Shown: positions 53,809-63,771 of the stretch, piece by piece
Layout: each line of letters opens with the position of its first letter
Position numbering within the stretch: the stretch's first letter is position 1
Origin: Flectobacillus longus
GTDB lineage: Bacteria > Bacteroidota > Bacteroidia > Cytophagales > Spirosomataceae
Assembly: GCF_030056705.1 (NCBI RefSeq)
Contig: NZ_JASHIC010000001.1
Span: 248,001 to 312,000, forward strand
DNA length: 64,000 bases
Reading direction: 5' to 3'
Position numbers and translations under genes: made by a program
Notes under the pieces: model-generated
The model's database searches: none
What the model saw: only the letters and a program-made list of their open reading frames with translations
Told to the model about the DNA's origin: nothing

Positions 53809-54093
53809 TATAATAACTTACGTTAAGTGGTCGAAAAGAATCCACCAATTTTAAAATATATAACTAAGTCTGGCATTTTACGGGTTCATGCCTTTTACTC
53901 GAAAATTCTTATTAATAATCATAGTTTGTTCTATAAAATCACTTGCTGAAAGAGCAAATTGTATATTTTTGTTGATTATCAAAAATATAGTGCTTTCATC
54001 ATTAGAGTTCGAATAACACTCTTCTGGAGCATCCAAACCGCAATTATTTTAATTCAAACATCAATTTGTTTATACACACTTTAAAAAAGCACT

Positions 54094-57000
54094 ATGCAAC
54101 TTCCTTCTCTCTTTACCCTAAAAGGATACCAGTCTCCTGATTCACTTGACAATACACCACTTTGGAAAAGCCTTGGTTGTATTGCAGTAATTCAAGCGAT
54201 TCTGGTTACTATTTTAGTAACGTTATTCAATAGCTTAGATTGGATAACGTTTGAAAAAATTACAGTTGTGGGGTTCAAATCATCATCTTTTTGGTTATTT
54301 GAAAGCATTATTATTCTTACAACATCCCCCATATTATTTATTTTCCGAAAATCCAGTTCTTGGTTTTTATGGAGCATAGTTTTCTTTGGTTATTTCATTG
54401 TCGAAATCCACCAGTATGAGTTATATGCTACGGCGTCGCACCCTGCATGGATATTTCATTTTGATAAATTTGTATTTTGGCTTCCTGGGCATTTTAGTAA
54501 AATTGTGTTTACGGTGCTCTCTCTTTCCAAAATTACGACTATTCTTACTTTATTCTTAGCAAGAGTAGTTGCTAGTATTTTTTGGGGAATCCCAATTGAC
54601 AAAGGTGCTTCAAAAGTACAATTTGAGCAATTATTTGGAAAGTCTTGGGCTACAGAAACCATATCCAAACCCAAACGAGATATTGGTTTTTGGCTATTAC
54701 GTTTAGCGGGATTTGGTTATTTAGGTTTTTGGGGAATTTTGGCTTTAGGACAACTTGGTGCAAGCCCTTGGCCAGACTCACTGCAATACATGATTAATAT
54801 GGGTAATGCCAACTTGGCTTTGTCGATGAACACTTATATCAAAGAATGGCTCATGATTATGCTTGCATTTTTGGGAGCTTATAACATTGCCTTACGTTAT
54901 CATGTTTGTGTTGTATTGGTATCAGGACATTTATTTTCAACCATTTATACCCTTCTTTTTTACCTAAATCCTTCGAGTACTGTAAGTTACCGTGACTACC
55001 TGCTCACTTCTACTTTTGTGGAAGGAAGTTTGTTGTCAATTTTCATCTTTGTGATGGTCAAGTACCGTGCCAACCGAGGCGATTTTCAAGCAATAAAAGA
55101 GATTCCGATAAACTTTTCTATTCCTCTCACTTTACAAAAAATTGCCTTTACGGGACTTACAATTATCTGTATTTTGATTGGAATAAGTATGTTAGCTTTT
55201 CGCATCTGGGGGAATCCTACCGAAGGTTGGGGACTTATTTTTTCGGCTCCAGACCCTATGTTGGGCAATACCATTACGCTTTTTGTATCATGGGCAGCTA
55301 TTAGTATTTTGTTGATAAACAGAATTTCGCTCAGACAGCATTTCACTAATCTTATCATTTTCCCAATGGTACTTGGTGCTATTTTGGGTCTAGTTTGGAT
55401 TATTTTTGCCGATGTAAAAATCATCAATCAACATGGCATATTTGAGCATATCAACTGGTACTTAGCACTTTATGCTTGCGTGTTCCTACTTATTGCTGGC
55501 TTGTTAGCCTTTCTTCGTAAGCTCTATTATAAAATTGATTGTGGCATCAATACCCTGAGTCCGTCGGCAACAGATAATATTCGTGCACTTGTACAAGCTT
55601 TAGGGGCAGAACAAAATCAGTTATTGGGAGACGAAAAAAATCTTTCTCTGATTACAAGTTCTATAGACCAATATATTTCTGGTATAAAAGGTAGAAAACG
55701 AGGGATTTTGAATGTTCCGTTTAGCTTGTTGGAACATATTTTCAATACGCTTTTTGGAATGAAACCTCCGTTTTCGTCCATGAATCGAGATGAGCAAAGA
55801 TACTTTTTGAATCATTATATTTTCAGAAATGAATGGCAACGAAAATCTTCAAGCGTTCCCATTATTTCAGAATTTGCCTATCAAATTGGGCTTTCATTAA
55901 ATGCCTTGACACAGTTTGCTTTTTATACAAACGCCAATGTCAGACATTCGATTGGTTATGTGCCTGCCGACGCACGAGACCGCTTGCAAAGCAATGGCGC
56001 TTTATTTAATCCTCCTTATCATGAAGTAGCACCATTACCAAAATCCCCTAGTGACCCCAATAATTATGAGCAAATTCAAGACCTCAAAATTCCTGCGCCA
56101 AGAGTTTCTACGCCAACGCATGAAGCTGATTTGCCCGAAGAAGTAGATTATTTGATTATCGGTTCGGGAGCTGGTGGTGCTAGTGCGGCATATCGTTTGG
56201 TCGAGTGTATTCAAAAAGAATTTACTGATGCTTCAGGGAAAATAGATGAGCAAAAAGTGAGAGACGCGGCTAGTAAAATCGTTGTTGTAGAAAGAGGTAG
56301 TCGCTTACAACCACGTCAAGATTTTCAAGATAACGAGTTTGACATGATGAAGAAAATCTACAAAGAAGGTGGTCTGCAACAAACCAATCAGTTTACCATG
56401 ACGATGCTTCAAGGCGAATGTGTGGGTGGTACAACAGTTAGCAACAATGCTGTATGTTTCGAGATGCCTGAATCAGTAGCTAAAATCTGGAAAGAAACTT
56501 ATGGTATTCCAGTGGATGAGATTTTCAAAGAATATCCTACCATAAAAAGTGAATTGAATGTAAAACCATTGAATCCGCTAGGTATCAATGAAATAGTAGC
56601 CAATAAATTCAGAACTGGTGTCGAGAATTACAATCAAAACCCTCCTCTGGGGGCGTCAAAACTCACCGAACCAAAAGTGTTGGAAGTAAATCACTTAGAA
56701 AATATTGGCGATGGTAACTGGAATTTGGGCAACAAAAAACTTCGTAAACGTTCAATGCTCGAAACTTATATTCCGTGGTCAGAAGCTTGGGGCGTAAAAG
56801 TAATCGCCAATTGGACTGCCTTACGTCTTCAGAAAAACGAAGCTGGTACTAAAGCAAGCTCAGTGCTTTTACGTGCCGATAACGGCGCTATTCGTGTAGT
56901 GAAAGTCAATAAAGCCGTTATTGTTGCAGGTGGGGTAATTGCTTCGAGTCATTTTTTGATGCGTAGTGAGTTAAACAATCCACAAGTTGGACAGCAGATT

Positions 57001-57711
57001 AGTTGTAATTTTGGCATGCCACTAGCTTTTGAGTTTGACGAACCTATCAAAGCTTTTGACGGAGAGCAAATCACTTTATTTAGTCATAGCGAACAAGCTG
57101 ACAGTAAGGTCGTATTCGAAACCTATTTCAATCCTCCTGCGGCATTTGCTTTGGCTTGTATGCCTTTTGTTTTTGAGCGAAGAGATAATTTCATGAAAAA
57201 CTATGATAAGCTTTTGAACTTTGGAGGCTTGATTGGTTCAGATGCAATGGGGAGTATTCAACCCAAAGCAAATATCCTCAATGGACAAGCTTTTGATTGG
57301 ACCTTGAGTGAAAATGATGTTGAAAATATTAAATATGCAATTATCACATTGGTTAAACTAGGACAAGCCGCTGGTGCTAAAAAAGTAATTATTCCTACTA
57401 AACCAGGAATTTTATTGAATCTTCAAGATGCTAATGAGGTAAATGATTTTATTGAGCATTTTGAGACATATCCTTTGCAGTTAACAGACCTTTTTATGGG
57501 TACAGCACACCCTCAAGGCGGCAACAAAATGGCTAATGCTCAACATACTTACGAAAGAGTGGTTGATGAAAACTTTGGAGTTGTTGGGCTCGACAATGTT
57601 TATGTAGCCGACGCTTCAGTGTTTCCTACCAGTATCAATGTCAACCCTCAACTCACGATTATGGCTATGGCTTCGTTGGCAGCAAAGAAGATTTTTGCTA
57701 AACACCATTAG
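54094..57711 (+). CDS. Membrane-domain/GMC oxidoreductase fusion
   Basis: A 1205-residue protein. Residues 1 to about 475 contain ten or more hydrophobic segments of unknown family. A soluble helical linker (about 480-680) includes GRKRGILNVPFSLLEHIFNTL, like the region preceding the FAD domain in long-chain alcohol oxidases. The GMC oxidoreductase follows with the FAD-binding DYLIIGSGAGGAS at about 685-697, a VVERGSRL strand and the QGECVGGTT substrate-loop region. The active site H1139 lies in AHPQGGNKM and an NPQLT end follows. This suggests a membrane-bound alcohol or sterol dehydrogenase feeding electrons to the chain. No cytochrome is fused. Substrate unknown; a strong terminator follows. 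Confidence 0.82.
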   Translation: MQLPSLFTLKGYQSPDSLDNTPLWKSLGCIAVIQAILVTILVTLFNSLDWITFEKITVVGFKSSSFWLFESIIILTTSPILFIFRKSSSWFLWSIVFFGYFIVEIHQYELYATASHPAWIFHFDKFVFWLPGHFSKIVFTVLSLSKITTILTLFLARVVASIFWGIPIDKGASKVQFEQLFGKSWATETISKPKRDIGFWLLRLAGFGYLGFWGILALGQLGASPWPDSLQYMINMGNANLALSMNTYIKEWLMIMLAFLGAYNIALRYHVCVVLVSGHLFSTIYTLLFYLNPSSTVSYRDYLLTSTFVEGSLLSIFIFVMVKYRANRGDFQAIKEIPINFSIPLTLQKIAFTGLTIICILIGISMLAFRIWGNPTEGWGLIFSAPDPMLGNTITLFVSWAAISILLINRISLRQHFTNLIIFPMVLGAILGLVWIIFADVKIINQHGIFEHINWYLALYACVFLLIAGLLAFLRKLYYKIDCGINTLSPSATDNIRALVQALGAEQNQLLGDEKNLSLITSSIDQYISGIKGRKRGILNVPFSLLEHIFNTLFGMKPPFSSMNRDEQRYFLNHYIFRNEWQRKSSSVPIISEFAYQIGLSLNALTQFAFYTNANVRHSIGYVPADARDRLQSNGALFNPPYHEVAPLPKSPSDPNNYEQIQDLKIPAPRVSTPTHEADLPEEVDYLIIGSGAGGASAAYRLVECIQKEFTDASGKIDEQKVRDAASKIVVVERGSRLQPRQDFQDNEFDMMKKIYKEGGLQQTNQFTMTMLQGECVGGTTVSNNAVCFEMPESVAKIWKETYGIPVDEIFKEYPTIKSELNVKPLNPLGINEIVANKFRTGVENYNQNPPLGASKLTEPKVLEVNHLENIGDGNWNLGNKKLRKRSMLETYIPWSEAWGVKVIANWTALRLQKNEAGTKASSVLLRADNGAIRVVKVNKAVIVAGGVIASSHFLMRSELNNPQVGQQISCNFGMPLAFEFDEPIKAFDGEQITLFSHSEQADSKVVFETYFNPPAAFALACMPFVFERRDNFMKNYDKLLNFGGLIGSDAMGSIQPKANILNGQAFDWTLSENDVENIKYAIITLVKLGQAAGAKKVIIPTKPGILLNLQDANEVNDFIEHFETYPLQLTDLFMGTAHPQGGNKMANAQHTYERVVDENFGVVGLDNVYVADASVFPTSINVNPQLTIMAMASLAAKKIFAKHH

Positions 57712-57739
57712 AATATTTCAGATAGCATATATTGGATTT

Positions 57740-57780
57740 CGGATTGGAGAGAAGCTTAGGTTTCTCTCCAATCCGATTTT
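57740..57780 (+). terminator. Intrinsic terminator
   Basis: A 14-bp perfect inverted repeat (CGGATTGGAGAGAA at 57740-57753, TTCTCTCCAATCCG at 57762-57775) followed by ATTTTTTG ends the GMC fusion gene. Confidence 0.85.
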
Positions 57781-57981
57781 TTGTTTGTAAACATTAATTA
57801 TATATCTGCATCCACTCAAAACATAACATCCTGATTTTAAGAAAATTAAAAAACACCCTAATCAAGCCTTCTTTTCTCTTCGCAAAATCACCCAATCATT
57901 TCCTAATATTTACTTAACAATAAACACACAATCCTAATATAGCCTTAATCCTTAAGTACAATTCTCCTAAAACTGCGATAA

Positions 57982-57989
57982 TAATTTTG
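57982..57989 (+). promoter_or_regulatory. -7 box of the propeller lipoprotein gene
   Basis: TAATTTTG matches TAnnTTTG exactly. It overlaps an upstream in-frame ATG at 57987, so the real start is the later ATG at 58032, which gives a proper lipoprotein signal. Confidence 0.55.
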
Positions 57990-58031
57990 CACTCAAGTTT
58001 TTTAAAAGTGCATACAATTAAATTATTCAAC

Positions 58032-59534
58032 ATGAAAAAAATTTTTACTTCTATTCTTATCGCCACAACCTTTGCGAGTTGTACCACCACCGAAAATGAT
58101 TTTTTTGTAAATGAAGATGCTGCAACTTTTGCCGAAGTTGGTTCTATTGACATTGGAGAAACGGGTGCAGCTGAAATCTCAGCCTATGACCCACAAACAA
58201 AGCGTTTGTTTGTAGTTAACAATAGTTCAGTGAATAAAATTGATGTTTTGGACTTTGCTGATCCTAGCAACATCAAAGTTATTTCCTCAATTCTTGTAAC
58301 ACCTTATGGTGGCTATGTCAATAGCGTAAGCGTGAGCAATGGTAAATTGGCAGCAGCTATTGAGTCTACAGACAAGCAAGCGCCAGGCAAAGTTGTAGTA
58401 TTTAACACAACTGATTATAAAGAAGTTAAAGTGATTACAGTAGGTGCTCTACCAGATATGGTTACTTTCTCTCCTGACGGCAAATTCATTTTGTCAGCTA
58501 ACGAAGGTGAACCTAATGCAAGCTATAACAATGATCCAGTAGGCAGTATCTCTATTATTTCGATAGACGAAAACTATGCTGTCACAACTCTTGATTTTGC
58601 AGGATACGAAGGGCAACTTACTGCATTGAAAGCAAAAGGATTTAGAGTATTTGGCCCTAATGCAAGCTTAGCTAAGGATGTCGAACCAGAATACATTACC
58701 GTTTCGGGCGACTCTAAGGCTGCATGGGTAACCTTGCAAGAAAATAATGCGATTGCCAAAATTAGTCTTGCCTCAAAAACCATCACCAATGTATTCCCTT
58801 TAGGTTTCAAAAGCTACAATATAGATGGAAATGAAATTGACCCAAGCGATAAAGACAATACTATTGCTTTTGGGAAATGGCCTGTAAAAGGAATGTATCA
58901 ACCCGATGCTATTGCTGTTTATGAGGCAGGCGGAGTACCGTACTTATTTACAGCAAACGAAGGCGATGCAAGAGAATATGACACATTTGTTGAAACACTT
59001 CGTATTGGTAAAGCAAAGTTAGACGCGACCGTTTTCCCAAATGCGACTACACTTAAAACAGACGCTGTGCTGGGTCGTTTAAATATTACATCAACATTGG
59101 GCGACACCGATGGCGACGGCGATTACGATGAACTATATTCATTAGGTGCTCGTTCATTCAGCGTTTGGAATGGCAACGACGGGTCATTGATTTTTGATAG
59201 CAAGAAAGAATTAGATACGCAATGTGCTACTGCTGGTCTTTATGATGATGCAAGAAGTGACGACAAAGGTGTTGAACCTGAAGGAATTGCAACAGGAATG
59301 GTTGGTAACAAAAAAGTAGTATTTGTAGGTATGGAACGTTCGGATGCAGTGGCAGTTTATGACATCACTAATCCCAAAGCGCCTGTTTTCTTACAATTAC
59401 TAAAAACTGGTGATGCGCCAGAAGGTGTTATGTTTATTCCTGCTAAAGATAGCCCAACCAAAAAGAGTTTACTAGTTGTTAGTAGTGAAAACGATGGTGT
59501 AATCAAAGTTTTTCAGCCGAAAACAATCATGTAG
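58032..59534 (+). CDS. Choice-of-anchor I-like beta-propeller lipoprotein
   Basis: The upstream ATG at 57987 is rejected because it lies in the promoter; from 58032 the protein is 500 residues with a lipobox ending FASC (C17). The body is a seven-bladed propeller with blades such as AEISAYDPQTKRLFVVNN, LPDMVTFSPDGKFILSANEGEP, QPDAIAVYEAGGVPYLFTANEGDARE and PEGIATGMVGNKKVVFVGMERS. This matches the choice-of-anchor I group, propellers fused to various surface anchors and sometimes annotated with alkaline-phosphatase genes. Role unknown; binding or phosphatase partner function is possible. It is convergent with the CHAT gene through a hairpin terminator. Confidence 0.82.
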   Translation: MKKIFTSILIATTFASCTTTENDFFVNEDAATFAEVGSIDIGETGAAEISAYDPQTKRLFVVNNSSVNKIDVLDFADPSNIKVISSILVTPYGGYVNSVSVSNGKLAAAIESTDKQAPGKVVVFNTTDYKEVKVITVGALPDMVTFSPDGKFILSANEGEPNASYNNDPVGSISIISIDENYAVTTLDFAGYEGQLTALKAKGFRVFGPNASLAKDVEPEYITVSGDSKAAWVTLQENNAIAKISLASKTITNVFPLGFKSYNIDGNEIDPSDKDNTIAFGKWPVKGMYQPDAIAVYEAGGVPYLFTANEGDAREYDTFVETLRIGKAKLDATVFPNATTLKTDAVLGRLNITSTLGDTDGDGDYDELYSLGARSFSVWNGNDGSLIFDSKKELDTQCATAGLYDDARSDDKGVEPEGIATGMVGNKKVVFVGMERSDAVAVYDITNPKAPVFLQLLKTGDAPEGVMFIPAKDSPTKKSLLVVSSENDGVIKVFQPKTIM

Positions 59535-59542
59535 TCTTTTAA

Positions 59543-59582
59543 AATTTTGGATTGCGGCTATACATGGTTCGCAATCCAAAAT
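59543..59582. terminator. Bidirectional terminator-like hairpin between convergent genes
   Basis: A 13-bp perfect inverted repeat (ATTTTGGATTGCG at 59543-59555, CGCAATCCAAAAT at 59570-59582) sits between the propeller gene and the CHAT gene. Its right arm ends one base before the CHAT stop codon. Confidence 0.65.
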
Positions 59583-62210
59583 CTAAAATAGTTTTTTATA
59601 TGCCAAAATACCCAATACTCCAAAGAGCAAACAGCCTATTCCTATAATCGAATACTGCCAAAATTTTGAAAATAATACAACCTTTCCCGAATCTCCAATT
59701 AGAATAATACCACTCCAATAAAATGGCAAATTAGGATTCAAAGGCTTTCTCAAATAAGCTATTTGAGCTTTTTGTAAAGCAATATCTTTTTCATAACCAT
59801 CAGATAGATATTTATAGAATAATTCCGTGATTTGATACGTAGCATTATTATCTACACTCCACAAAGTAGAGACAGTACTAGGCACATCCAGATTGGCAAA
59901 ACCTCTGGCAAAACTCATAATCCCCTCTCCTGTGGCGTTTTTCCCGATATTGGTTTGACAGGCAGATAATACAACCAAATTGGCCTGTAATTGTGGCAAA
60001 CGCTGTAAATCATTTAGATTAAAAACAGAATCTTGAAAATAAATCGATGACTCCGTCGAATCTGCTTTGCCATGCGTAAATAGCTGAATAATATCGTAGT
60101 CAGCTACATCTTTCTTAAAATTTGCTTTTGACGCTTTATGATAGGTCAATAGAGTACCCGTAAAATAGTTTTTTTCAATGTTTTCGAGCGTATGATCAGA
60201 GTTATATAGTTTTGCAACACCTAATTTTTCATCAAAATTGACAGGAGCAACTCCCAACAATTTGGTTCGACCAATATTTACTCGATTGGTGTTTTTGAAA
60301 AAAACATTTGCCGAATACGCATAACTAAAACTATAATCTTGAATCAAAAACTCCGAAACCCGCCAGTCGGGCAATAGCGATGCCATAGAGACAAAATAAT
60401 TATCGTGTGATACAATTACTCGTCCCTTGGGTAATTGAAAGGGCTCAAATATATGCTTATAGAGAGCATAAGAGATTTTTTTGAGGTGATTAAACTCCTT
60501 CTTTGTGGCAGTTGTTTTACACGTCAATAATTGTTTTTGATATATATTTACAGCATCCAGATATGATTTGAGCGCAATCTTTTTTAATCTAACATGAGTG
60601 GATGTCACCGAAATAGCATAAACTGCTTCGTTTCCAACAAAATATTCTAGAAACGATTGGTCGTTATCTTTGAGCTTTTCTTGGAGTTCGTCGAGCGAAA
60701 TATAATGATGGTTATACTTTAGTTTCTGATAGGCAGGATTTGCTTTCTCTGTTGAATCAATTAGGTTATTTAATTGGTCTTTAGAGGTGAGCAACTTTAA
60801 GTTTATTTGCTGGTAAAGTCGGCTTTTAGTATTCAATTTGGACAATTGTTCCTTCATTGACTCTATCTCAAATTGAATCTTTTGTTTCTTTACTTTCACA
60901 TCATAAGGTAGCTGACCGTTGGCCTCTAGGTCTTTCAAGGCATCGAGTAAAAGAATAGCCCGGCTTTTTTCGATAAAATAAAAAGCCTTTTCTAAATCTT
61001 TTAATTTAAAACTCACTTCGATAGCTTTTTCGTAGAAATGATGGGTATTCTTTCGCCAAAATAATTTAGAGCTAATCTCTGTATGCTCTTTACGCATTAA
61101 GTCAATCAAGCTATCAGCTTGCAATTGAAAATATTGTATTTTTTTAAGATTTCCATACTCCGAAGACAGCCTAATACGATAGTCAAACCAGTACAAAAGT
61201 TCAGATTTTTTGCCACCATAGGTATTAACTACCGATTGATACCCTAGTGCTTTTGCTGCTTTTTGAACATGAACCTCAGCCTTTTCAAGCTCTTTTTGTT
61301 GTCTAAAATTATCAGCCTGATGCAGGTAGTATTTACTTTTTTCGTAGGCTAACAAAGGAGAGCGCTCGATAGATACAATAAGCTGGTTGTAAAGACTAGT
61401 TGATACTTGGTAATTACCTTGTTTTTGAAAACACGAAGCAAGCATATTATCTGCTTCTAGGTTTTCTAAATGATATTTGAGACGCACAGCAACGCCCTGC
61501 GAATAATATTCTCTTGCTTTTGTAAAGTTTTGATTTCGATAATAGTACTCGCCAAGATTTGTAAACACATAGAAATAAAACATTTTATCAGTGTGATTGA
61601 TACTTGCCTTGCGTAGCTTCTCTCCTACCTCAGTGATTTCATCGATGGGGGCATTGAGCTTTACTTTAGCATTCATCAAATTAGTCAGGAGTCCCAAATA
61701 CACTTCTGTATCGGTTTTCTGATTGACTTTATCAATACCTTTTGTGCACCATTCGATGGCCTCCTGATAGGAGCCATCTTCTACTAATATACGTGAGTAT
61801 AAAGTCCAACTCTTATCAACAAATTGAAAATCTCTGACTTTATTTTTTTGATAAATTAGGCGACGAGTAGCCTGAATATCATGAAGATAATACCATTGAT
61901 AAAACGCATGAATATACCAAACATAAGCCCAATCTTTGTCTGGCAAAGAACCTAGCTTATCCCAACGCTTCGCACGAATTACACATAACTTATAAGCCTC
62001 CTCAAACTTTTTCTGCTTTTCTAATTGTTCAAAATATTTTTCTGATTTTTTAAAAAATAAAAACTCTTGTTCAACATTTTTAAGCGTTTTTATTTTCAAA
62101 TCTTGTTCAAAGGACTGAACTTCTTGAATCAAATGTGTTTTTGCAGAAAAGGTAAAGTAAGGCAAAAGAAAACTGACAAAAGCTATTAAATAATGTACTA
62201 TTTTGCTCAT
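59583..62210 (-). CDS. Membrane-anchored TPR-CHAT protein
   Basis: The ATG ending at 62210 is preferred over the longer frame to 62237, because an AGGAG ribosome-binding site precedes it and the product then begins MSKIVHYLIAFVSFLLPYF, a signal or anchor. An array of TPR-like helix pairs fills about 40-470 and a coiled stretch 430-480. The CHAT caspase-like domain lies at about 560-840, with H722 in LFTHGKADS and C760 in VLSACQTNIG (long numbering). A final membrane segment (WQYSIIGIGCLLFGVLGILAYKK) precedes a short tail. CHAT domains are predicted cysteine proteases; some are activated by partners. The target is unknown, and no gasdermin-like gene is nearby. Confidence 0.87.
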   Translation of the reverse strand: MSKIVHYLIAFVSFLLPYFTFSAKTHLIQEVQSFEQDLKIKTLKNVEQEFLFFKKSEKYFEQLEKQKKFEEAYKLCVIRAKRWDKLGSLPDKDWAYVWYIHAFYQWYYLHDIQATRRLIYQKNKVRDFQFVDKSWTLYSRILVEDGSYQEAIEWCTKGIDKVNQKTDTEVYLGLLTNLMNAKVKLNAPIDEITEVGEKLRKASINHTDKMFYFYVFTNLGEYYYRNQNFTKAREYYSQGVAVRLKYHLENLEADNMLASCFQKQGNYQVSTSLYNQLIVSIERSPLLAYEKSKYYLHQADNFRQQKELEKAEVHVQKAAKALGYQSVVNTYGGKKSELLYWFDYRIRLSSEYGNLKKIQYFQLQADSLIDLMRKEHTEISSKLFWRKNTHHFYEKAIEVSFKLKDLEKAFYFIEKSRAILLLDALKDLEANGQLPYDVKVKKQKIQFEIESMKEQLSKLNTKSRLYQQINLKLLTSKDQLNNLIDSTEKANPAYQKLKYNHHYISLDELQEKLKDNDQSFLEYFVGNEAVYAISVTSTHVRLKKIALKSYLDAVNIYQKQLLTCKTTATKKEFNHLKKISYALYKHIFEPFQLPKGRVIVSHDNYFVSMASLLPDWRVSEFLIQDYSFSYAYSANVFFKNTNRVNIGRTKLLGVAPVNFDEKLGVAKLYNSDHTLENIEKNYFTGTLLTYHKASKANFKKDVADYDIIQLFTHGKADSTESSIYFQDSVFNLNDLQRLPQLQANLVVLSACQTNIGKNATGEGIMSFARGFANLDVPSTVSTLWSVDNNATYQITELFYKYLSDGYEKDIALQKAQIAYLRKPLNPNLPFYWSGIILIGDSGKVVLFSKFWQYSIIGIGCLLFGVLGILAYKKLF

Positions 62211-62296
62211 ATACTCCTTTTTCAATTGATAACTCAATGAGTTATCTCGAAAGATAACAAAGATTAGAGAGATATACGACAGCCATAAACAAAAAA

Positions 62297-62326
62297 GGTT
62301 ATACCGACAAAAATGTCAGTATAACC
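62297..62326 (-). terminator. Terminator after the secreted 257-aa gene
   Basis: GGTTATACCGACA (62297-62309) pairs with TGTCAGTATAACC (62314-62326) with one mismatch and a four-base loop. On the minus strand it is followed by six T residues, ending transcription about 45 bases after the stop at 62373 and separating that gene from the CHAT gene. Confidence 0.75.
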
Positions 62327-62372
62327 AAATACTCAAATTACACATTAAAGTTTAGTTACCACAAATTTGAGA

Positions 62373-63146
62373 CTAACGAGGAGGTGGTGCCAGCGAACCT
62401 GACCCTGTGCTCCCACCGGTGATACCAGTGCCGTCTTCTTCGTCAATTAGTAGGTGAAGGAAATTCATATTCTTAACAGACGCACCAGCAGTACGTTTTA
62501 TAAAACGAGGGTGTGTTTTGAGAAAAGTTTTCTTTTCTATGGCAGTTTTAGGCACATAATTATATCGATAATTAAGTGGTGTTGTCAAAAGCTTATCCAT
62601 GGTCATTTTTGGGTCAATTTTTTGAAACGCCGCTAATATACTTTTATAATTGATATGGTATTCGATACAAATTTCTTCGCCCATAAACATCAAGCTCAAA
62701 TCCATGAACTTCGTTGTCCAAGTTTGACCTCTGTCTGCACTAAACTCTACAAAAGTATTGTATCTACTATCGAAGCCCCAAGTCTTAACCTGTTGAAACT
62801 TCATGAAGAATTGTGAATTAGGTGATTTAGGAATCAAGAAAGTATTTTTCTGAACAATTTGTACTGAGTTTTTGGGATCTGGTTTTACATATACATACGA
62901 CTGATTAAGAATACTATAAAATCTTTTGGCGTTTGCTTCGGCTGCTGCTCCCATATTAGGTGGAATTCTGTCGCCCGAAGGAATCAAAAAAGATTGAACA
63001 TTATCCGCTCCAAAACCATCATAAGGAAAAGTCGTGGTTTCGACATAGTTTTGAATATAACTCGGACAGCAACTTTGTCCAGTTGCTTGGAAGCTTATCC
63101 AAGCTAACAGCAATACGATTGTTGATTTAATGGTATGAGATTTCAT
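62373..63146 (-). CDS. Hypothetical secreted protein (257 aa)
   Basis: A 257-residue exported protein (signal 1-23, ending ATGQS) beginning its mature part with SCCPSYIQNYVETT. The body contains YNTFVEFSADRGQTWTTKFMDLS, a strand-rich BNR-like phrase, and a helical segment (SILAAFQKIDPKMTMDKLL). The C-terminus is a Gly/Ser tail ending in proline-rich sequence (GGSTGSGSLAPPPR), typical of a linker or low-complexity end. No known family is recognised. It precedes the CHAT gene on the same strand but is separated by a terminator. Confidence 0.65.
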   Translation of the reverse strand: MKSHTIKSTIVLLLAWISFQATGQSCCPSYIQNYVETTTFPYDGFGADNVQSFLIPSGDRIPPNMGAAAEANAKRFYSILNQSYVYVKPDPKNSVQIVQKNTFLIPKSPNSQFFMKFQQVKTWGFDSRYNTFVEFSADRGQTWTTKFMDLSLMFMGEEICIEYHINYKSILAAFQKIDPKMTMDKLLTTPLNYRYNYVPKTAIEKKTFLKTHPRFIKRTAGASVKNMNFLHLLIDEEDGTGITGGSTGSGSLAPPPR

Positions 63147-63348
63147 GTATAGTAGAGTAAAAATTAATTGTGAAAACGTATTTATAATTAGAACTGTCCA
63201 AATAATTAAATAACAATTTATTTTCTGATATTCAAATACTTACCTAATATATTTATAGCTATGAGCTATATTTTCTGCTAAAATGACAGGTATGACTAAC
63301 GAGCATAAACCCATATTTCACAAATCGAGATCCTTACTTAAATAGACA

Positions 63349-63370
63349 CCCCCCAGTTATCAACTGAGGG
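63349..63370. repeat. Short hairpin upstream of the LytTR stop
   Basis: An AGTT-ATC-AACT core flanked by C-run and G-run (CCCCCAGTT ... AACTGAGGGA) forms a hairpin about 40 bases after the minus-strand LytTR stop. There is no clear T-run on either strand, so it is only a weak terminator candidate. Confidence 0.4.
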
Positions 63371-63411
63371 ATGTACACGATTACCTAACCACTAATTTAA
63401 TTGTTGTATTT

Positions 63412-63771
63412 TCAATGACTATCGTCCAAGTTCAAGAAATCAGAAACTTGTTTTTCGAATAAAGATTTTTTGCGTCTTGCCACTCCAAAACGGTGTCCAT
63501 TGGTCATTTCTACTTCTTGGTCAGAACGTTTATAGTTACGGATATGGTTGAGATTGATGCAATATGAACGGTGAATTCGACAGAACTCCACCGACTGAAT
63601 ATGATTCGTAATATCTTTTAAAGTGCGTGCGCACAATACCTTTTTGCCATTTGAGAGATAGATAATTGTATAGTTTTCATCTCCTTCAAGATACATAATG
63701 TCTGAATAATTAATGGCAACCTTTTTTCTATCAATATATAGTTTTGAGTGTGTCGAGGTATCTGTATTCAT
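63412..63771 (-). CDS. Standalone LytTR DNA-binding regulator
   Basis: A 119-residue LytTR domain with no receiver. Family features are INYSDIMYLEGDENYTIIYL, the ARTLKDITNHIQ helix, and FCRIHRSYCINLNHIRNYKR followed by VEMTNGHRFGVARRKK, all standard for the LytR/AlgR DNA-binding fold. It has the same standalone layout as the protein at 39587-39985, though the two are not close paralogues. No sensor gene is adjacent. The following 229 bases at the window end hold no gene; the upstream neighbour is outside the window. Confidence 0.9.
   Translation of the reverse strand: MNTDTSTHSKLYIDRKKVAINYSDIMYLEGDENYTIIYLSNGKKVLCARTLKDITNHIQSVEFCRIHRSYCINLNHIRNYKRSDQEVEMTNGHRFGVARRKKSLFEKQVSDFLNLDDSH

Noticed and set aside
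57987-58031. Upstream start for the propeller lipoprotein
   Set aside because: It overlaps the promoter box at 57982-57989, and the later ATG gives a clean lipoprotein signal.
62373-63771. Defence operon with the CHAT protein
   Set aside because: A terminator separates the CHAT gene from its neighbour, no nucleotide sensor, nuclease or pore gene is present, and the LytTR gene is 260 bases further away.
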